Shown: positions 50,349 through 59,747, numbered from the stretch's first letter. The stretch: DNA of 64,000 bases from Herbaspirillum sp. alder98 (GCF_020179755.1 NZ_JAIUCY010000013.1:1-64000); one strand, 5' to 3'. Notes: a model not told the origin generated them from the sequence alone. Numbers and translations are program-made.

Positions 50349-50960
50349 ATGCCATATTCCCTGCCAGCCCTTCCATACGCCTACGATGCGCTCGAACCGC
50401 ACATCGATGCGCAGACCATGGAAATTCACTACAGCAAGCACCATCAGACCTACATCAACAACCTCAATGCCGCCGTGGCCGGCACCGAATGGGAAAAACT
50501 GCCGGTCGAGCAACTGGTGGCGCGCGTCAAGGAAGTCCCCGACAACCTGCGCGCGGCGGTCATCAACCAGGGCGGCGGTCATGCCAACCATTCGTTGTTC
50601 TGGGACGTGATGAGCCCGACCGGCGGCGGCAAGCCCGACGGTAACCTGGGCGCAGCCATCGAGTCCGAACTGGGCGGTTTCGACGCCTTCAAGGAGGCCT
50701 TTACCAAGGCTGCGATCTCGCGTTTCGGCAGTGGCTGGGCGTGGCTGTCGGTGACGCCGCAGAAGAAACTGGTGGTCGAGAGCAGCGGCAACCAGGACAG
50801 TCCGCTGATGAACGGCAATACGCCGATCCTCGGACTGGACGTCTGGGAACATGCCTATTACCTGCGTTACCAGAACCGCCGTCCTGAATATATCGGCGCT
50901 TTCTACAACGTCGTGAACTGGCCCGAAGTGGCGCGTCGCTACGCCGCCGCGATCGCCTGA
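50349..50960 (+). CDS. sodA: Superoxide dismutase, Mn-type
   Basis: Dismutates superoxide to oxygen and hydrogen peroxide in the cytoplasm. A 203-residue Fe/Mn-family enzyme with all four metal ligands: His in [16 protein letters not shown], His in [10 protein letters not shown], and Asp/His in [20 protein letters not shown]. Gly-Gly before HANHSLFW and Gln in GNQDSPLM are features of the Mn-specific or cambialistic group. GGAG precedes the ATG at 50349. Its 3' end overlaps the 3' end of the convergent MocR gene by 22 bases. Confidence 0.95.
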   Translation: MPYSLPALPYAYDALEPHIDAQTMEIHYSKHHQTYINNLNAAVAGTEWEKLPVEQLVARVKEVPDNLRAAVINQGGGHANHSLFWDVMSPTGGGKPDGNLGAAIESELGGFDAFKEAFTKAAISRFGSGWAWLSVTPQKKLVVESSGNQDSPLMNGNTPILGLDVWEHAYYLRYQNRRPEYIGAFYNVVNWPEVARRYAAAIA

Positions 50961-52432
50961 TCGCGGGCGCTGTCGGTGATCACCGCCGCCAGCAGCCGCG
51001 CCGCCTGTTCCAGGCGGTGCGCGCTGAATCCTCCGAATCCCAGTACCAGTCCCGGTCGTGCCGTGTCCGCCGCAAACATCGGCGAGACCGGCCGCACCGC
51101 CACACCTGCGAGGGCGGCCCGGTGCGCCACGGCGCGGTCGTCCAGCGCCGGGTGCAGCCACAGCAACACGTGCATGCCCTGGTCGCTGGGCTGCAGCCAG
51201 GCCAGTTGCGGGCTCAGCAATTGCGCCAGCAATGCGATCAGTTGCGCGCGCTGCTCGGCATAGATGCCGCGCACGCGCCGGATGTGGCGCTCCAGATGAC
51301 CTTCGCCGATGAAGGCGGCCAGCACATGCTGGTCGGCGCCGGGCGGGCTGCGATCCATCAGGACCCGAGCGCCGCAGAAGGCCGGCACCAATGCCGGCGG
51401 CGCGATCAGGTAGCCTAAACGCAGCGACGGGTAGAGCACCTTGCTGAAGGTGCCCAGGTACACCACCCGCTCCGGGTCCAGGCCCTGCATGGCCGGGAAA
51501 GGGTGGCCGCTGTAGCGCAACTCGCTGTCATAGTCGTCCTCGACGATCCAAGCGCCGGCCGCGCGCGCCCAGGCCAGCAGCGCCTCGCGCCGGGTCATGC
51601 TGAGCGGCATGCCGAGCGGATATTGATGCGAAGGCGTGACAAAGGCCGCGCTGGCACCGGGCGCCAATTGCTCGCCCGCCGTCACCACGATGCCTTCTTC
51701 ATCGACCGGCACCCGCACCGCAATGGCGCCATGACCGCTCTGTTCGAGGATGGAGGTGATGCCGCCATAGGCCGGATTCTCGACCCATGCGCGCTGGCCC
51801 CGGTCGAGCAAGACCTGGCAGGCCAGGTACAGTCCCTGCTGGGTGCCACCGGTGACGATCACCTGCGACGCGTCGCAGCGCACCGAGCGCGACTTGCGCA
51901 CATGTTCGGCAATGGCCTGGCGCAATTCGAGCGCGCCTTGCGGATCGCCGTAACCGGCCGGCGCGGCCGCGCCGCGTGCCCGCAAGCGATTGCCCAGGCG
52001 GCGCCAGGCGTCGTCCGGCGCGGTGGCGCCCAGTGGCACCGAGATCGCGAAGGGCACATGCGGCAGCGGACGGAAATCAGCGGCAATCCGGGCCAGGGCT
52101 GCTGCTGCCGCCGGCAATTGCGGCGCGGGCGATGCGGCCGGGGGCGCCGCCGGCGGCGTCTCGGGCATGGGCGCCACGCGGGTGCCGGCGCCGGCGCGCG
52201 TCTCAAGAAAACCTTCGGCCACCAATTGCTCGAACGCTTCCACCACGGTACCGCGCGCCAGTTGCAAGGCCTGCGCCAGCATGCGGGTAGAGGGCAGGGT
52301 TTCGCCCGGTCGCAGGTCGCCACGGCGGATTGCCACCCGCAACGCCTGCGTCAATTGCATGGCCAGGCCCCCGGCATTGCGGTCCAGCGCACCGAGCACG
52401 GGCAATTCGGGAAGGCGGGCTTTGCGTGCCAT
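50939..52432 (-). CDS. MocR-family regulator (GntR helix-turn-helix fused to aminotransferase fold)
   Basis: A 497-residue PLP-dependent regulator. The N-terminal GntR helix-turn-helix ([20 protein letters not shown], then [19 protein letters not shown]) is joined by an Ala/Pro-rich linker to a fold-type I aminotransferase domain: [38 protein letters not shown], and PLP lysine in [16 protein letters not shown]. It is divergent from a PaiB-type FMN-binding gene, a frequent pairing. PdxR regulates pyridoxal phosphate synthesis in some bacteria, but the target here is unknown; it may control the divergent gene. Confidence 0.93.
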   Translation of the reverse strand: MARKARLPELPVLGALDRNAGGLAMQLTQALRVAIRRGDLRPGETLPSTRMLAQALQLARGTVVEAFEQLVAEGFLETRAGAGTRVAPMPETPPAAPPAASPAPQLPAAAAALARIAADFRPLPHVPFAISVPLGATAPDDAWRRLGNRLRARGAAAPAGYGDPQGALELRQAIAEHVRKSRSVRCDASQVIVTGGTQQGLYLACQVLLDRGQRAWVENPAYGGITSILEQSGHGAIAVRVPVDEEGIVVTAGEQLAPGASAAFVTPSHQYPLGMPLSMTRREALLAWARAAGAWIVEDDYDSELRYSGHPFPAMQGLDPERVVYLGTFSKVLYPSLRLGYLIAPPALVPAFCGARVLMDRSPPGADQHVLAAFIGEGHLERHIRRVRGIYAEQRAQLIALLAQLLSPQLAWLQPSDQGMHVLLWLHPALDDRAVAHRAALAGVAVRPVSPMFAADTARPGLVLGFGGFSAHRLEQAARLLAAVITDSARDQAIAAA

Positions 52433-52528
52433 AGTGGTCTATTGAAATAGTGTGAAACTGGACCTGAATATTAATCCGGTTTCGTCGCACAATACTTGTC
52501 ATCATTCATCCCTTGCCCGCCATACGCC

Positions 52529-53197
52529 ATGTACATCCCCGCCCATTTCGACGAGTCGCGTCCCGACGTGTTGCATCAGCTGATGACCGAACATCCCTTC
52601 GGCACGCTGGTGTCGAACAGTGCCGCCGGGCTTGACGCCAATCATCTGCCGTTCCACCTGGATCCGGCGCAAGGCGCGCTGGGCACCTTGCACGTCCATG
52701 TGGCGCGTGCCAACCCGCTGTGGCAGGAACTCAAGGACGGCGACGAGGTGCTGGTGATCTTCAGGGCCGGCGACGCCTACATCTCGCCCAGCTGGTATCC
52801 CAGCAAGGCCGAGCTGCACCGCCAGGTGCCGACCTGGAACTACATGGTGGCGCATGCGCATGGCCGGGTGCGCATCCGCGACGACGAGCGTTATGTACGC
52901 GGCATGGTGGCCCGCCTCACGCGCACCCACGAGGCCACGCTGCCGGCGCCCTGGAAGATGTCGGACGCGCCGGCCGAGTTCGTCGACACCTTGTTGCGCG
53001 CCATCGTCGGCATCGAGATCGAGATCACCCGGCTGCAGGGCAAGCGCAAGCTCAGCCAGAACAAGGACGAACGCGATCTGCGCGGCGCCGGCCAGGCGGT
53101 GGTGGCGCGCGGTGGCGCAAGCGGCGCCGATGCGGTGGGGCAGGCCATGCTGGCGGCAGCCGATGCCAGGTCCTCGTCCGACCCCGCCGCGCGCTGA
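52529..53197 (+). CDS. PaiB-type FMN-binding negative transcriptional regulator
   Basis: A 222-residue protein of the PaiB (FMN-binding negative regulator) family with a split-barrel flavin fold. Typical blocks: MYIPAHFDESRPDVLHQLMT, HPFGTLVSN, GLDANHLPFHL, AGDAYISPSWYPSK, QVPTWNYMVAHAHGRVRI and KRKLSQNKDERD near the C-terminus. B. subtilis PaiB represses sporulation and degradative enzyme genes. The MocR gene lies divergently 96 bases away. The start at 52529 gives the family N-terminus. The stop is immediately followed by the A-run of a minus-strand terminator. Confidence 0.92.
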   Translation: MYIPAHFDESRPDVLHQLMTEHPFGTLVSNSAAGLDANHLPFHLDPAQGALGTLHVHVARANPLWQELKDGDEVLVIFRAGDAYISPSWYPSKAELHRQVPTWNYMVAHAHGRVRIRDDERYVRGMVARLTRTHEATLPAPWKMSDAPAEFVDTLLRAIVGIEIEITRLQGKRKLSQNKDERDLRGAGQAVVARGGASGADAVGQAMLAAADARSSSDPAAR

Positions 53198-53230
53198 AAA
53201 AAAATCCCCCGGACCTTGCGGGCCGGGGGA
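53197..53230 (-). terminator. Rho-independent terminator of the small minus-strand gene
   Basis: tcccccgg and ccggggga form an 8-bp stem with a 10-base loop. On the minus strand it is followed by eight T residues. It has no such run on the plus strand, so it belongs to the gene at 53330-53488. Confidence 0.85.
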
Positions 53231-53329
53231 ATAAATCCAAATCCACAGGATTCAGAGGAGACGACGGTTTCGCGACAACGATCAGATCAACGGCGAAATT
53301 CGGTACGGGAGCAGCGCGTGGCGCCAGGC

Positions 53330-53488
53330 TCAGAATTGTGAGGCGAAGCTGGCGGCGCGTTCTTGCGACACGCGGGCCAGTGGATGGCGGTTCCAGCGCG
53401 ACTCGGCCACGCGGTGGGCGATGCCCAAAAAGACCATCACGACAACAGAGGTGCAGCCGAAGGTTGCTAACAAGTAGGTGCTGAGCAT
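53330..53488 (-). CDS. Small membrane protein of unknown function (52 aa)
   Basis: Start at 53488 with AGGAGA six bases upstream. One hydrophobic helix (MLSTYLLATFGCTSVVVMVF) is followed by a basic tail (HRVAESRWNRHPLARVSQER) rich in Arg, so a single-pass inner-membrane protein with cytoplasmic C-terminus is likely. A strong minus-strand terminator 100 bases downstream supports it as a real transcript. I do not recognise the family. Confidence 0.72.
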   Translation of the reverse strand: MLSTYLLATFGCTSVVVMVFLGIAHRVAESRWNRHPLARVSQERAASFASQF

Positions 53489-53614
53489 GATCTTCTCCTG
53501 GGGGCGCTGAGATGTTTTCGATGTGTTCATCTTAGTTGTCGCCTCCGCGGCTGGCATTAGTACATTTCCTGAGAACCCACCTCATTCGCCTCAGGTAAAA
53601 CCTGAGGCGTTGCA

Positions 53615-55336
53615 TCATTGTCTTGTCGTCTTGCCATGAAACGCCTGTTTGGAGGTGTGACCGATGCCGGGGTTGAAACAATTGCAAGGGTCCAGCGCCT
53701 CGTAGTGCGCGCGCAGCGCCGGCTTGGCGTAGTAGAGATGGCCCACATTGTGTTCGGCCGGGTATTCGGCGCCGCGCTGGTCGAGCAGGGTCCACATCTT
53801 GTGTTCCAGCGCCATGCAGTCATGACCCTTGCGGACGATGTAGTCCTGATGGAACACGTGGCACAGGAAGTGACCATAGTAGAGCTTCATGATGAGCGGC
53901 GCCTCGATCTCGGGCGGCAGGGTCTCGATCCAGTCGCGGTCGTTGCGGCGCAGGGCGATGTCGAGCGCCAGGATGTCCTCGACCTCGCGATGATGGACTG
54001 CCCGATAGCGGTTGGCCGCGCCCGCTGCGGCAAAACGATGCAGGAAGGCCTTCTTGCCTTCGTCCGGCGTGCATTCGAAGAATTCGCCACCGCCGCCCTG
54101 GCCGAAATGGCGCGCCAGCAAACTGCGCGCCTCGGCCGCGCCGGCGGCGCTGACCTTGAGCATGAGATGGTGTTCGAAGCGACGCTGGTAGTCGCGCAGC
54201 CGCGCCGGCAGATGGTCGGGGAAAAGACGGCTGCCTGCCTGCAACAGCCGATCGGCCAGGTTCCTGGGCAGCAGCGGGATGCGCTCGAAGAAGGCATCGC
54301 AGCGCGCCTTGAACGCGAACAGCCCGGGCAGCCGCGCGGTGCCCAGGTGATGGATCATCAGGAAGGTGTCCTTGCCATAGTCGGCGGCCACCGTGAAGGC
54401 GTCGCGGTGCAGGTATTCGCCCGAGATCGGCAGGTGTTCGAAGTTGCCCAGCATCTCGCGCCGCAGTTCGGTCAGGTCGTCGGCGGTGTTGCTGCCGATG
54501 TAGAACACCACCGCACCTTTCTCGGCGGGGAAGGTATCCAGGCGCACCGCGAACACCATCACCTTGCCGGCCGAACCGGACGACTCGAACAGGCGCGAGG
54601 CATCGGCATTGAAGCGCGCCGGGGTCGCGGCGTCGATCTCGCGCACATGCTCGACATAACCGTGGTCGTGCCCGGCGGCGAAGTCGGACACCACCGCGTC
54701 GGGGGCGAACTGGCCGCGTTGCAGTTGCTCCAGGATGGCTTCCTCGTCGCCCGCAAGGGTGATGCCCAGGTGATTGACCAGATGCAGCTGCCCGCTCTCG
54801 TCGACGCGGGCAAACACCGACATCTCGGTATAGGCCGGACCGCGGCGTACCAGCGCCCCGCCGGAGTTGTTGCAGACGCCGCCGAACACCGAGGCGCCGA
54901 TGCAGGAAGAGCCGATCACCGAATGCGGCTCGCGGCCCAGCGGCGCCAGCGCGCGTTCCAGCTGGTCCAGCGTGGCGCCCGGCAGGCACACCACCTGGCG
55001 CGCATCTTCGATCAAGTGGATGGTGTTCATGCGGGTGGTGCTGATGATGACGATATCGCGGTCGTAGTCATCGCCGTCCGGGGTGGAACCACCGGTGAGG
55101 CCGGTATTGGAGGCCTGGGCGATGACGATCACATCGGCGGCGATACAGGCCTTGAGCACCCGCCATTGTTCGACCAGTGAAGCGGGGCGCACCACCGCCA
55201 GCGCCTGGCCGCTGCCAAAGCGAAAGCCGGTGCGATAGTGACGGGTCTGGGCGGCGTCGGTGAGCACATGGGGCTGGCCGACAATGGCAGCGAGTTCGGC
55301 CACCAGGCCGGCACTACGCGATGAAGCAGGGGACAT
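53615..55336 (-). CDS. dld: Quinone-dependent D-lactate dehydrogenase
   Basis: A 573-residue peripheral membrane flavoprotein oxidising D-lactate to pyruvate with electrons to quinone. The FAD-binding type 4 domain includes IVIAQASNTGLTGGSTPDG and VIGSSCIGASVFGGVCNNSG; the membrane-binding/cap domain and the C-terminal LACNCFNPG-type motif (EALDPCNCFNPGIGHTSK) are as in E. coli Dld, and the length matches. The start at 55336 (MSPASS) fits the family. It is transcribed alone. Confidence 0.94.
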   Translation of the reverse strand: MSPASSRSAGLVAELAAIVGQPHVLTDAAQTRHYRTGFRFGSGQALAVVRPASLVEQWRVLKACIAADVIVIAQASNTGLTGGSTPDGDDYDRDIVIISTTRMNTIHLIEDARQVVCLPGATLDQLERALAPLGREPHSVIGSSCIGASVFGGVCNNSGGALVRRGPAYTEMSVFARVDESGQLHLVNHLGITLAGDEEAILEQLQRGQFAPDAVVSDFAAGHDHGYVEHVREIDAATPARFNADASRLFESSGSAGKVMVFAVRLDTFPAEKGAVVFYIGSNTADDLTELRREMLGNFEHLPISGEYLHRDAFTVAADYGKDTFLMIHHLGTARLPGLFAFKARCDAFFERIPLLPRNLADRLLQAGSRLFPDHLPARLRDYQRRFEHHLMLKVSAAGAAEARSLLARHFGQGGGGEFFECTPDEGKKAFLHRFAAAGAANRYRAVHHREVEDILALDIALRRNDRDWIETLPPEIEAPLIMKLYYGHFLCHVFHQDYIVRKGHDCMALEHKMWTLLDQRGAEYPAEHNVGHLYYAKPALRAHYEALDPCNCFNPGIGHTSKQAFHGKTTRQ

Positions 55337-55454
55337 GCAGGTGACTCCTTGATGAGGGCCGGGGCGGTTGCGTATTTTATGCTGGCCGCATCAGGAGGAT
55401 GATCAGGTGATTTACTTTCACCTTCAGTCTGAATATTTATCTCGTGGGCTGAAC

Positions 55455-55544
55455 AAGACACTGGGCCCTGACGTTCGTCAGGGCGACGGGGGGGCGAGTG
55501 TCAGATAACCCGTCGTACCGGCGCAGGCCGGTACCCAGTGTCTT
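55455..55544. repeat. REP-like paired hairpin element, copy C
   Basis: Outer arms aagacactggg (55455-55465) and cccagtgtctt (55534-55544) are perfectly complementary over 11 bp. Inside are a ccctgac/gtcaggg hairpin, inner arms cgacggg/cccgtcg, and a taccggc/gccggta hairpin. The plan matches copy B at 23970, but the outer arms differ in sequence while keeping complementarity. It lies between dld and the old yellow enzyme gene. Confidence 0.75.
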
Positions 55545-55571
55545 CTTCGGTGTCTTCTTCAGTGTCTTTTT
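55536..55571. repeat. Three 12-base tandem repeats
   Basis: cagtgtcttctt, cggtgtcttctt and cagtgtcttttt follow one another. The first overlaps the right arm of REP copy C, so the array seems to have grown by duplication of the arm end. Confidence 0.6.
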
Positions 55572-55583
55572 ATAACGCTGGGA

Positions 55584-56672
55584 TCAATAACGTTCCAGCC
55601 AATGCGCATAAGGCGCCGGCAAGGTCCACGAAGCGCGATCGATGCCGATTTCCTTGGCCGCGAAGTACGCCCAATGCGGATTGGCCAGGTGGGCGCGGCC
55701 CACCATCACCAGGTCGAGTTGCTGCTCCTTGACCACCCGCTCGGCGATCTCGGGCGTACCGAAACCCCAGGCCGACGACACTGGCACATCGGCTTCGCGG
55801 CGCACCCGCTGGGCGATCGGGCCGAGGAAGGCCGGACCCCAGGGAATATGGGTGTCGGGGATCACGAAATTGACGCTCACGCTGAGCATGTCCATGCCGG
55901 CCGCCTTGAACTGGCGCACCAGGCCGATCGATTCGGCCAGCGTCTCTTCGTCGCGGCCGTCATATTCGATCACGCCGAAACGCACCGTCAGCGGCAGGTT
56001 CTCGGGCCACACTTCACGCACCGCACGCAAGGTCTCGAGCAGGAAACGGCCACGGTTCTCGACGCTGCCGCCATAGATGTCATCGCGCTGGTTGCTGTGC
56101 GCCGAGAAGAAGCTCTGCGCCAGGTAACCGTGCGCAAAGTGCAGTTCCAGCCATTCGAAACCGGCGTCGCGGGCGCGCACCGTGGCATCCACGAAGTTCT
56201 GGCGCACGCGGGCGATGTCGTCGGTGTTCATCGCGCGGGGCGTGCGCGGCAGGCCGCGACCGAAGGCAATCGCCGACGGTCCAATGGTTTCCCAGGCGCG
56301 GGCGTCGTCGGCGGCAATGTGATCGTCGCCTTCCCAGGGTTTGTTGGCGCTGGCCTTGCGTCCGGCGTGGCCGATCTGGATTCCCGGCACGGCGCCGGCG
56401 GCCTTGATGGCCTGCACCACCGGCACGAAAGCCTGTGCCTGCTGATCATTCCACAGGCCCGTGCAACCCGGGGTGATACGGCCTTCCGGCGCCACGCCGG
56501 TGGCTTCGACGATGACCAGGCCGGCGCCGCCGCGGGCCATGCTGGCGTAGTGCGACAGATGCCACTCGTTGGGCACGCCATCGACGGCCATGTATTGGCA
56601 CATCGGCGGCACCGCGATGCGGTTGCGCAGGGTGACATCCTTGAGGGTGAACGGTTCAAACAGGGCGGCCAT
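55584..56672 (-). CDS. NADPH:flavin oxidoreductase, YqjM-type old yellow enzyme
   Basis: A 362-residue FMN enzyme reducing activated alkenes with NAD(P)H. It has the thermophilic-like (YqjM/XenA) signatures: RNRIAVPPMCQYMAVDG with the redox-tuning Cys, the substrate-binding His pair in IQIGHAGRKAS, HFAHGYLAQSFFSAHSNQR, DIYGGSVENRGRFLLE and RAHLANPHW near the C-terminus. The start at 56672 has AAGGA upstream. It is divergent from an ArsR-type regulator with nested palindromes between them, which suggests induction by an electrophile or metal. Confidence 0.93.
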   Translation of the reverse strand: MAALFEPFTLKDVTLRNRIAVPPMCQYMAVDGVPNEWHLSHYASMARGGAGLVIVEATGVAPEGRITPGCTGLWNDQQAQAFVPVVQAIKAAGAVPGIQIGHAGRKASANKPWEGDDHIAADDARAWETIGPSAIAFGRGLPRTPRAMNTDDIARVRQNFVDATVRARDAGFEWLELHFAHGYLAQSFFSAHSNQRDDIYGGSVENRGRFLLETLRAVREVWPENLPLTVRFGVIEYDGRDEETLAESIGLVRQFKAAGMDMLSVSVNFVIPDTHIPWGPAFLGPIAQRVRREADVPVSSAWGFGTPEIAERVVKEQQLDLVMVGRAHLANPHWAYFAAKEIGIDRASWTLPAPYAHWLERY

Positions 56673-56746
56673 GACGATCCTTTTGCAAAATGACAATGGG
56701 CATGACGCTGTCTCGTGACGGGACAGACGGCATCAGTATTCATAAA

Positions 56747-56775
56747 TATTCGTTAGTTCGAATATATACGAACTA
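56747..56775. promoter_or_regulatory. Nested palindromes between OYE and ArsR genes
   Basis: Two overlapping perfect dyads: tattcg/cgaata around six bases (56747-56764), and tagttcg/cgaacta around eight bases (56754-56775). They lie 75 bases before the OYE start and 37 bases before the ArsR start, and form the likely operator of the ArsR-family repressor controlling both genes. Confidence 0.7.
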
Positions 56776-56811
56776 TGGAATTCGCACAAGCCAACGGTGT
56801 ATCATGTCGTC

Positions 56812-57111
56812 ATGCGTCCCTATAAACATCCTGCGGCCGGCGAACTGGTGCTTGAGCGCGTGCTGTATGCGCTGAGCGATTCCATTCGCCTCGATATCGT
56901 GCGTCACCTGGCGCGCGTCGAATGCGCCACCTGCGGCGAACTCGATGGCGGTCGCCCCAAGTCGACCGTTTCCCACCACTTCAAGGTGCTGCGCGAAGCG
57001 GGGCTGGTGTTTACCGAAAGTACCGGCACCAGCCACATGAATACGCTGCGACGTTCCGAGTTGGATGGTCGCTTCCCGGGTTTGCTTGCCGCCATCCTGG
57101 CGCAGCACTGA
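56812..57111 (+). CDS. ArsR-family winged-helix regulator
   Basis: A 99-residue regulator. Core blocks: LERVLYALSDSIRLDIVRHL, CATCGELDGGRPKSTVSHHF (recognition helix) and LREAGLVFTESTGTSHMNTL. The CATCGEL stretch has two Cys but not the CVC metal box of ArsR. It could be a thiol/electrophile sensor, fitting the divergent old yellow enzyme. The Met at 56812 is preferred; a GTG at 56797 would add five residues. Neither has a clear ribosome binding site. Confidence 0.88.
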   Translation: MRPYKHPAAGELVLERVLYALSDSIRLDIVRHLARVECATCGELDGGRPKSTVSHHFKVLREAGLVFTESTGTSHMNTLRRSELDGRFPGLLAAILAQH

Positions 57112-57235
57112 AGCCGAAACCGGGGCCCTTCTCACGCACTGCAACAAGCTTCGTATAATGAACGCCACTGATGCGGCGACATGATTCCGCACGGAAACTG
57201 TGACGGGGCGTGTTAGAAAATGCACAAGGGGCGAA

Positions 57236-57931
57236 ATGGAGCAGTCTGAATCTGACGAGGCGGTGGAACCGGTGTCATTGGCGCCGGTGCTGCTGGTGGA
57301 GGACGACCCGGCTTCGCAACAGCGACTAAGCGATATCCTTTGCGCGCTCGGCTGCTCGCCGCAAGACATCTTCTGCGCCGCCACCGTGCAGGCAGCCGGC
57401 GCGCTGCTGGCGCAACGCAGCTTCAGTTGCGCACTGATCGATGTCGGTTTGCCCGATGGCAGCGGTATCGATCTGATCGACCAGATGCGCGAACGCCATC
57501 CGGCGGTGCAAGCGGTCGTCATCTCAAGTTTCGGCGCGCGTGACGTGGTGTTCTCTGCGCTGCGGGCCGGCGCCATCGGCTACCTGATGAAAGAGCGCAG
57601 CGACGCCGAGCTGATGCTGCTGCTGGCCTCCATTCGTGCCGGCGGCGCACCGATCGACCCGTTTGTCGCGCGCGATATCCTGGCGCTGGTGAATCGGCCC
57701 GCCGTCCCGGTGCCGGACGCGCCGCCGCCCATCAAGCATCCCCTCAGCAAGCGCGAGCTGCAGATACTGCAGCTGGTGGCACAGGGCCTGACCAATCGCG
57801 AGATTGCCGAATCCGTCGAACTCTCCACCCAGACCGTCGAATGCCACACCAAAAGCATCTATCGCAAGCTATCGGTAGGCTCTCGCACGCAAGCCGTCTA
57901 TCGCGCACGCCAGCATCGCCTGTTGTCCTGA
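57236..57931 (+). CDS. NarL/LuxR-family response regulator
   Basis: A 231-residue two-component response regulator. The receiver domain has the acidic pair in PVLLVEDDPASQ, the phospho-acceptor Asp in CALIDVGLPDGSG (near residue 79), and the conserved Lys in GYLMKERSDAEL. The LuxR-type DNA-binding domain is at the C-terminus: LSKRELQILQLVAQGLTNRE, then IAESVELSTQTVECHTKSIY. AAGGGG precedes the ATG at 57236. The following kinase gene overlaps its 3' end by up to 91 bases, so the two form a coupled pair. Confidence 0.92.
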   Translation: MEQSESDEAVEPVSLAPVLLVEDDPASQQRLSDILCALGCSPQDIFCAATVQAAGALLAQRSFSCALIDVGLPDGSGIDLIDQMRERHPAVQAVVISSFGARDVVFSALRAGAIGYLMKERSDAELMLLLASIRAGGAPIDPFVARDILALVNRPAVPVPDAPPPIKHPLSKRELQILQLVAQGLTNREIAESVELSTQTVECHTKSIYRKLSVGSRTQAVYRARQHRLLS

Positions 57932-59736
57932 TCGTCCTGCTGTGGTGCTTGTGGCTGGCCTGGCCGCAGCAGTCGCAGGCAATGACGCACGCCTGGCCCC
58001 GGGCCGAAGCGGTGCGCGCCGGCTGGGACAGCGTCGCCGCCCCTGAGACCGGCTGGACCAGCGTCAGCTTGCCGGACAGCTGGGCCCAGCGCTGGCCTGG
58101 CTTCGACGGCGTGGTGTGGTACCGCATCCGCTGGCAAGCCGATGACGCCCGCCCGATCGGACTGATGATGACTTACCTCAACATGGCGGGCTCGGTCTAT
58201 CTGAATGGCACCGTGATCAGCCAGGACCCGCGCCAGGTCGAACCGCTCACGCGGGCCTGGAACATTCCGCGCTACTGGCTGCTGGCGTCACCGCTGCTGC
58301 GTCCCGGCCAGAACGAGTTACTGATACGGGTGGCGGGCATGGCGGCGTATCAGCCGGGACTGGGGCACATTACCAGCGGCGCTCCCGATGCCGTGGCAGC
58401 GCTCTATGATCGCGAGCTGACGATGCGTCGCACGTTGCCCATCGTCGGCCTGGCCGCCACGGCCATCCTCGGTATCTTCTTCTTCGCAGTGTGGCTGTTG
58501 CGCCGTGAGGAAGTGGCCTACGGCTGGTTTTCGTTGATGACCAGCGCCTGGATGCTGTTCGGCCTGAACCACGTGGTCACCTCGCCCTGGCCGTTTTCCA
58601 CCAATGACGGCTGGCAGTCGTTCAACAGCCTGTGTTTCCTGTTGTTCGCCCTGAGCTTCTTCGTCTTCTTCATGCGCGCCTGCGAACGCCGCCTGCCGCG
58701 TACCGAGCGTGGCCTGGGCGTGTTGTTCGTACTGGCCTGCGTCGCCTCGGTGTTCATGCCGATACCGGTGGCGGCTGCCTGGCGCGCCGTGCTGCTGCTG
58801 TCGGGCACCTTGCTGGTGTGGCTCACGGCGCCCGTGTTCGCTTTTGCCAGTCGCCGGCGCAGAACACCGTATCGAGGGCTGATGCTGTTTTTCCTGCTGG
58901 TCGTGGTGGTCGCCGGCGCGCATGACCTGCTGGTCTATTTCGAACTGACCGACAGCAAGATCTACGTCACCTTCCTGATGTCCTATCTGTTGTTGATCAA
59001 CATGGCGCTGACGCTGGCGTGGCGCTTCGTGTCCAACCTGCGCCGCATCGAAGGCTTCAATCGCGAGCTTGAACACAATGTCCGCACGGCACGTGACGAA
59101 CTGGCCCAACACCTGCGTCAGCAGCACCAGCTGGAGCTGCGCAACGCCAAGCTCGACGAACGCCTGGAGCTGGTGCGTGACCTGCACGACGGCCTGGGCG
59201 GCACCCTGGTGGGCAACATCGCGGTACTTGAGCGCAGCCCCGCGCAAGCATCGACTGGCCGCGCGCTGGAAGTCCTGCACAGCCTGCGCGACGACCTGCG
59301 CCTGATCATCGACAGCGCCGCCGGCGACGACTATCGCGACCAGACGATGGCGCAACTGGTGGCGCCGCTGCGCCATCGCCTGGGCACGCTGCTGGAACAG
59401 AACGGCATCGCCTGCCGCTGGCAGCTGGAAGGACTGGAGCAGATGCAACCGGGCGCCACGCGCGGACTCGACATCCTGCGCATCCTGCAGGAAGCGTTGA
59501 CCAATGTGCTCAAGCACAGCGGCGCCGACCAGGTCGACATCGTCATGCGCTACGCCGACGGGCGCCTGGCGGCCAGCGTCACCGACAACGGTCATGGCTG
59601 GCGCGAGCACTGCGCCGGTGGTCGCGGCATGGCCAGCATGCAGGCAAGGGCCCGACGCCTGGGGGCGGTGCTGGAGGTGTCTCCCGAACAGCACCGGATT
59701 GCCTTCGCATTCGATGCTGGCGCGCATGGCGCCTGA
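57841..59736 (+). CDS. Membrane sensor histidine kinase (HisKA_3 / NarX-like)
   Basis: Partner kinase of the NarL-type regulator, 631 residues as called. The N-terminal signal or membrane segment (PVVLIVLLWCLWLAWPQQSQA region) is followed by a periplasmic jelly-roll-like domain (GVVWYRIRWQADDARPIGLM, VYLNGTVISQDP), then about seven membrane helices (from residue 200), a coiled linker, the HisKA_3 motif (LELVRDLHDGLGGTLVGNIA, His near 448) and an HATPase domain (LDILRILQEALTNVLKHSGA, VTDNGHGW). This is a 7TM-DISM-type architecture. The ATG at 57841 lies within the regulator gene; no later Met keeps the signal segment. Confidence 0.88.
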   Translation: MPHQKHLSQAIGRLSHASRLSRTPASPVVLIVLLWCLWLAWPQQSQAMTHAWPRAEAVRAGWDSVAAPETGWTSVSLPDSWAQRWPGFDGVVWYRIRWQADDARPIGLMMTYLNMAGSVYLNGTVISQDPRQVEPLTRAWNIPRYWLLASPLLRPGQNELLIRVAGMAAYQPGLGHITSGAPDAVAALYDRELTMRRTLPIVGLAATAILGIFFFAVWLLRREEVAYGWFSLMTSAWMLFGLNHVVTSPWPFSTNDGWQSFNSLCFLLFALSFFVFFMRACERRLPRTERGLGVLFVLACVASVFMPIPVAAAWRAVLLLSGTLLVWLTAPVFAFASRRRRTPYRGLMLFFLLVVVVAGAHDLLVYFELTDSKIYVTFLMSYLLLINMALTLAWRFVSNLRRIEGFNRELEHNVRTARDELAQHLRQQHQLELRNAKLDERLELVRDLHDGLGGTLVGNIAVLERSPAQASTGRALEVLHSLRDDLRLIIDSAAGDDYRDQTMAQLVAPLRHRLGTLLEQNGIACRWQLEGLEQMQPGATRGLDILRILQEALTNVLKHSGADQVDIVMRYADGRLAASVTDNGHGWREHCAGGRGMASMQARARRLGAVLEVSPEQHRIAFAFDAGAHGA

Positions 59737-59747
59737 TATCTTCGCGC

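Noticed and set aside
55536-55571. Possible CRISPR array from short tandem repeats
   Set aside because: Units are only 12 bases and directly adjacent, with no spacers and no cas genes.
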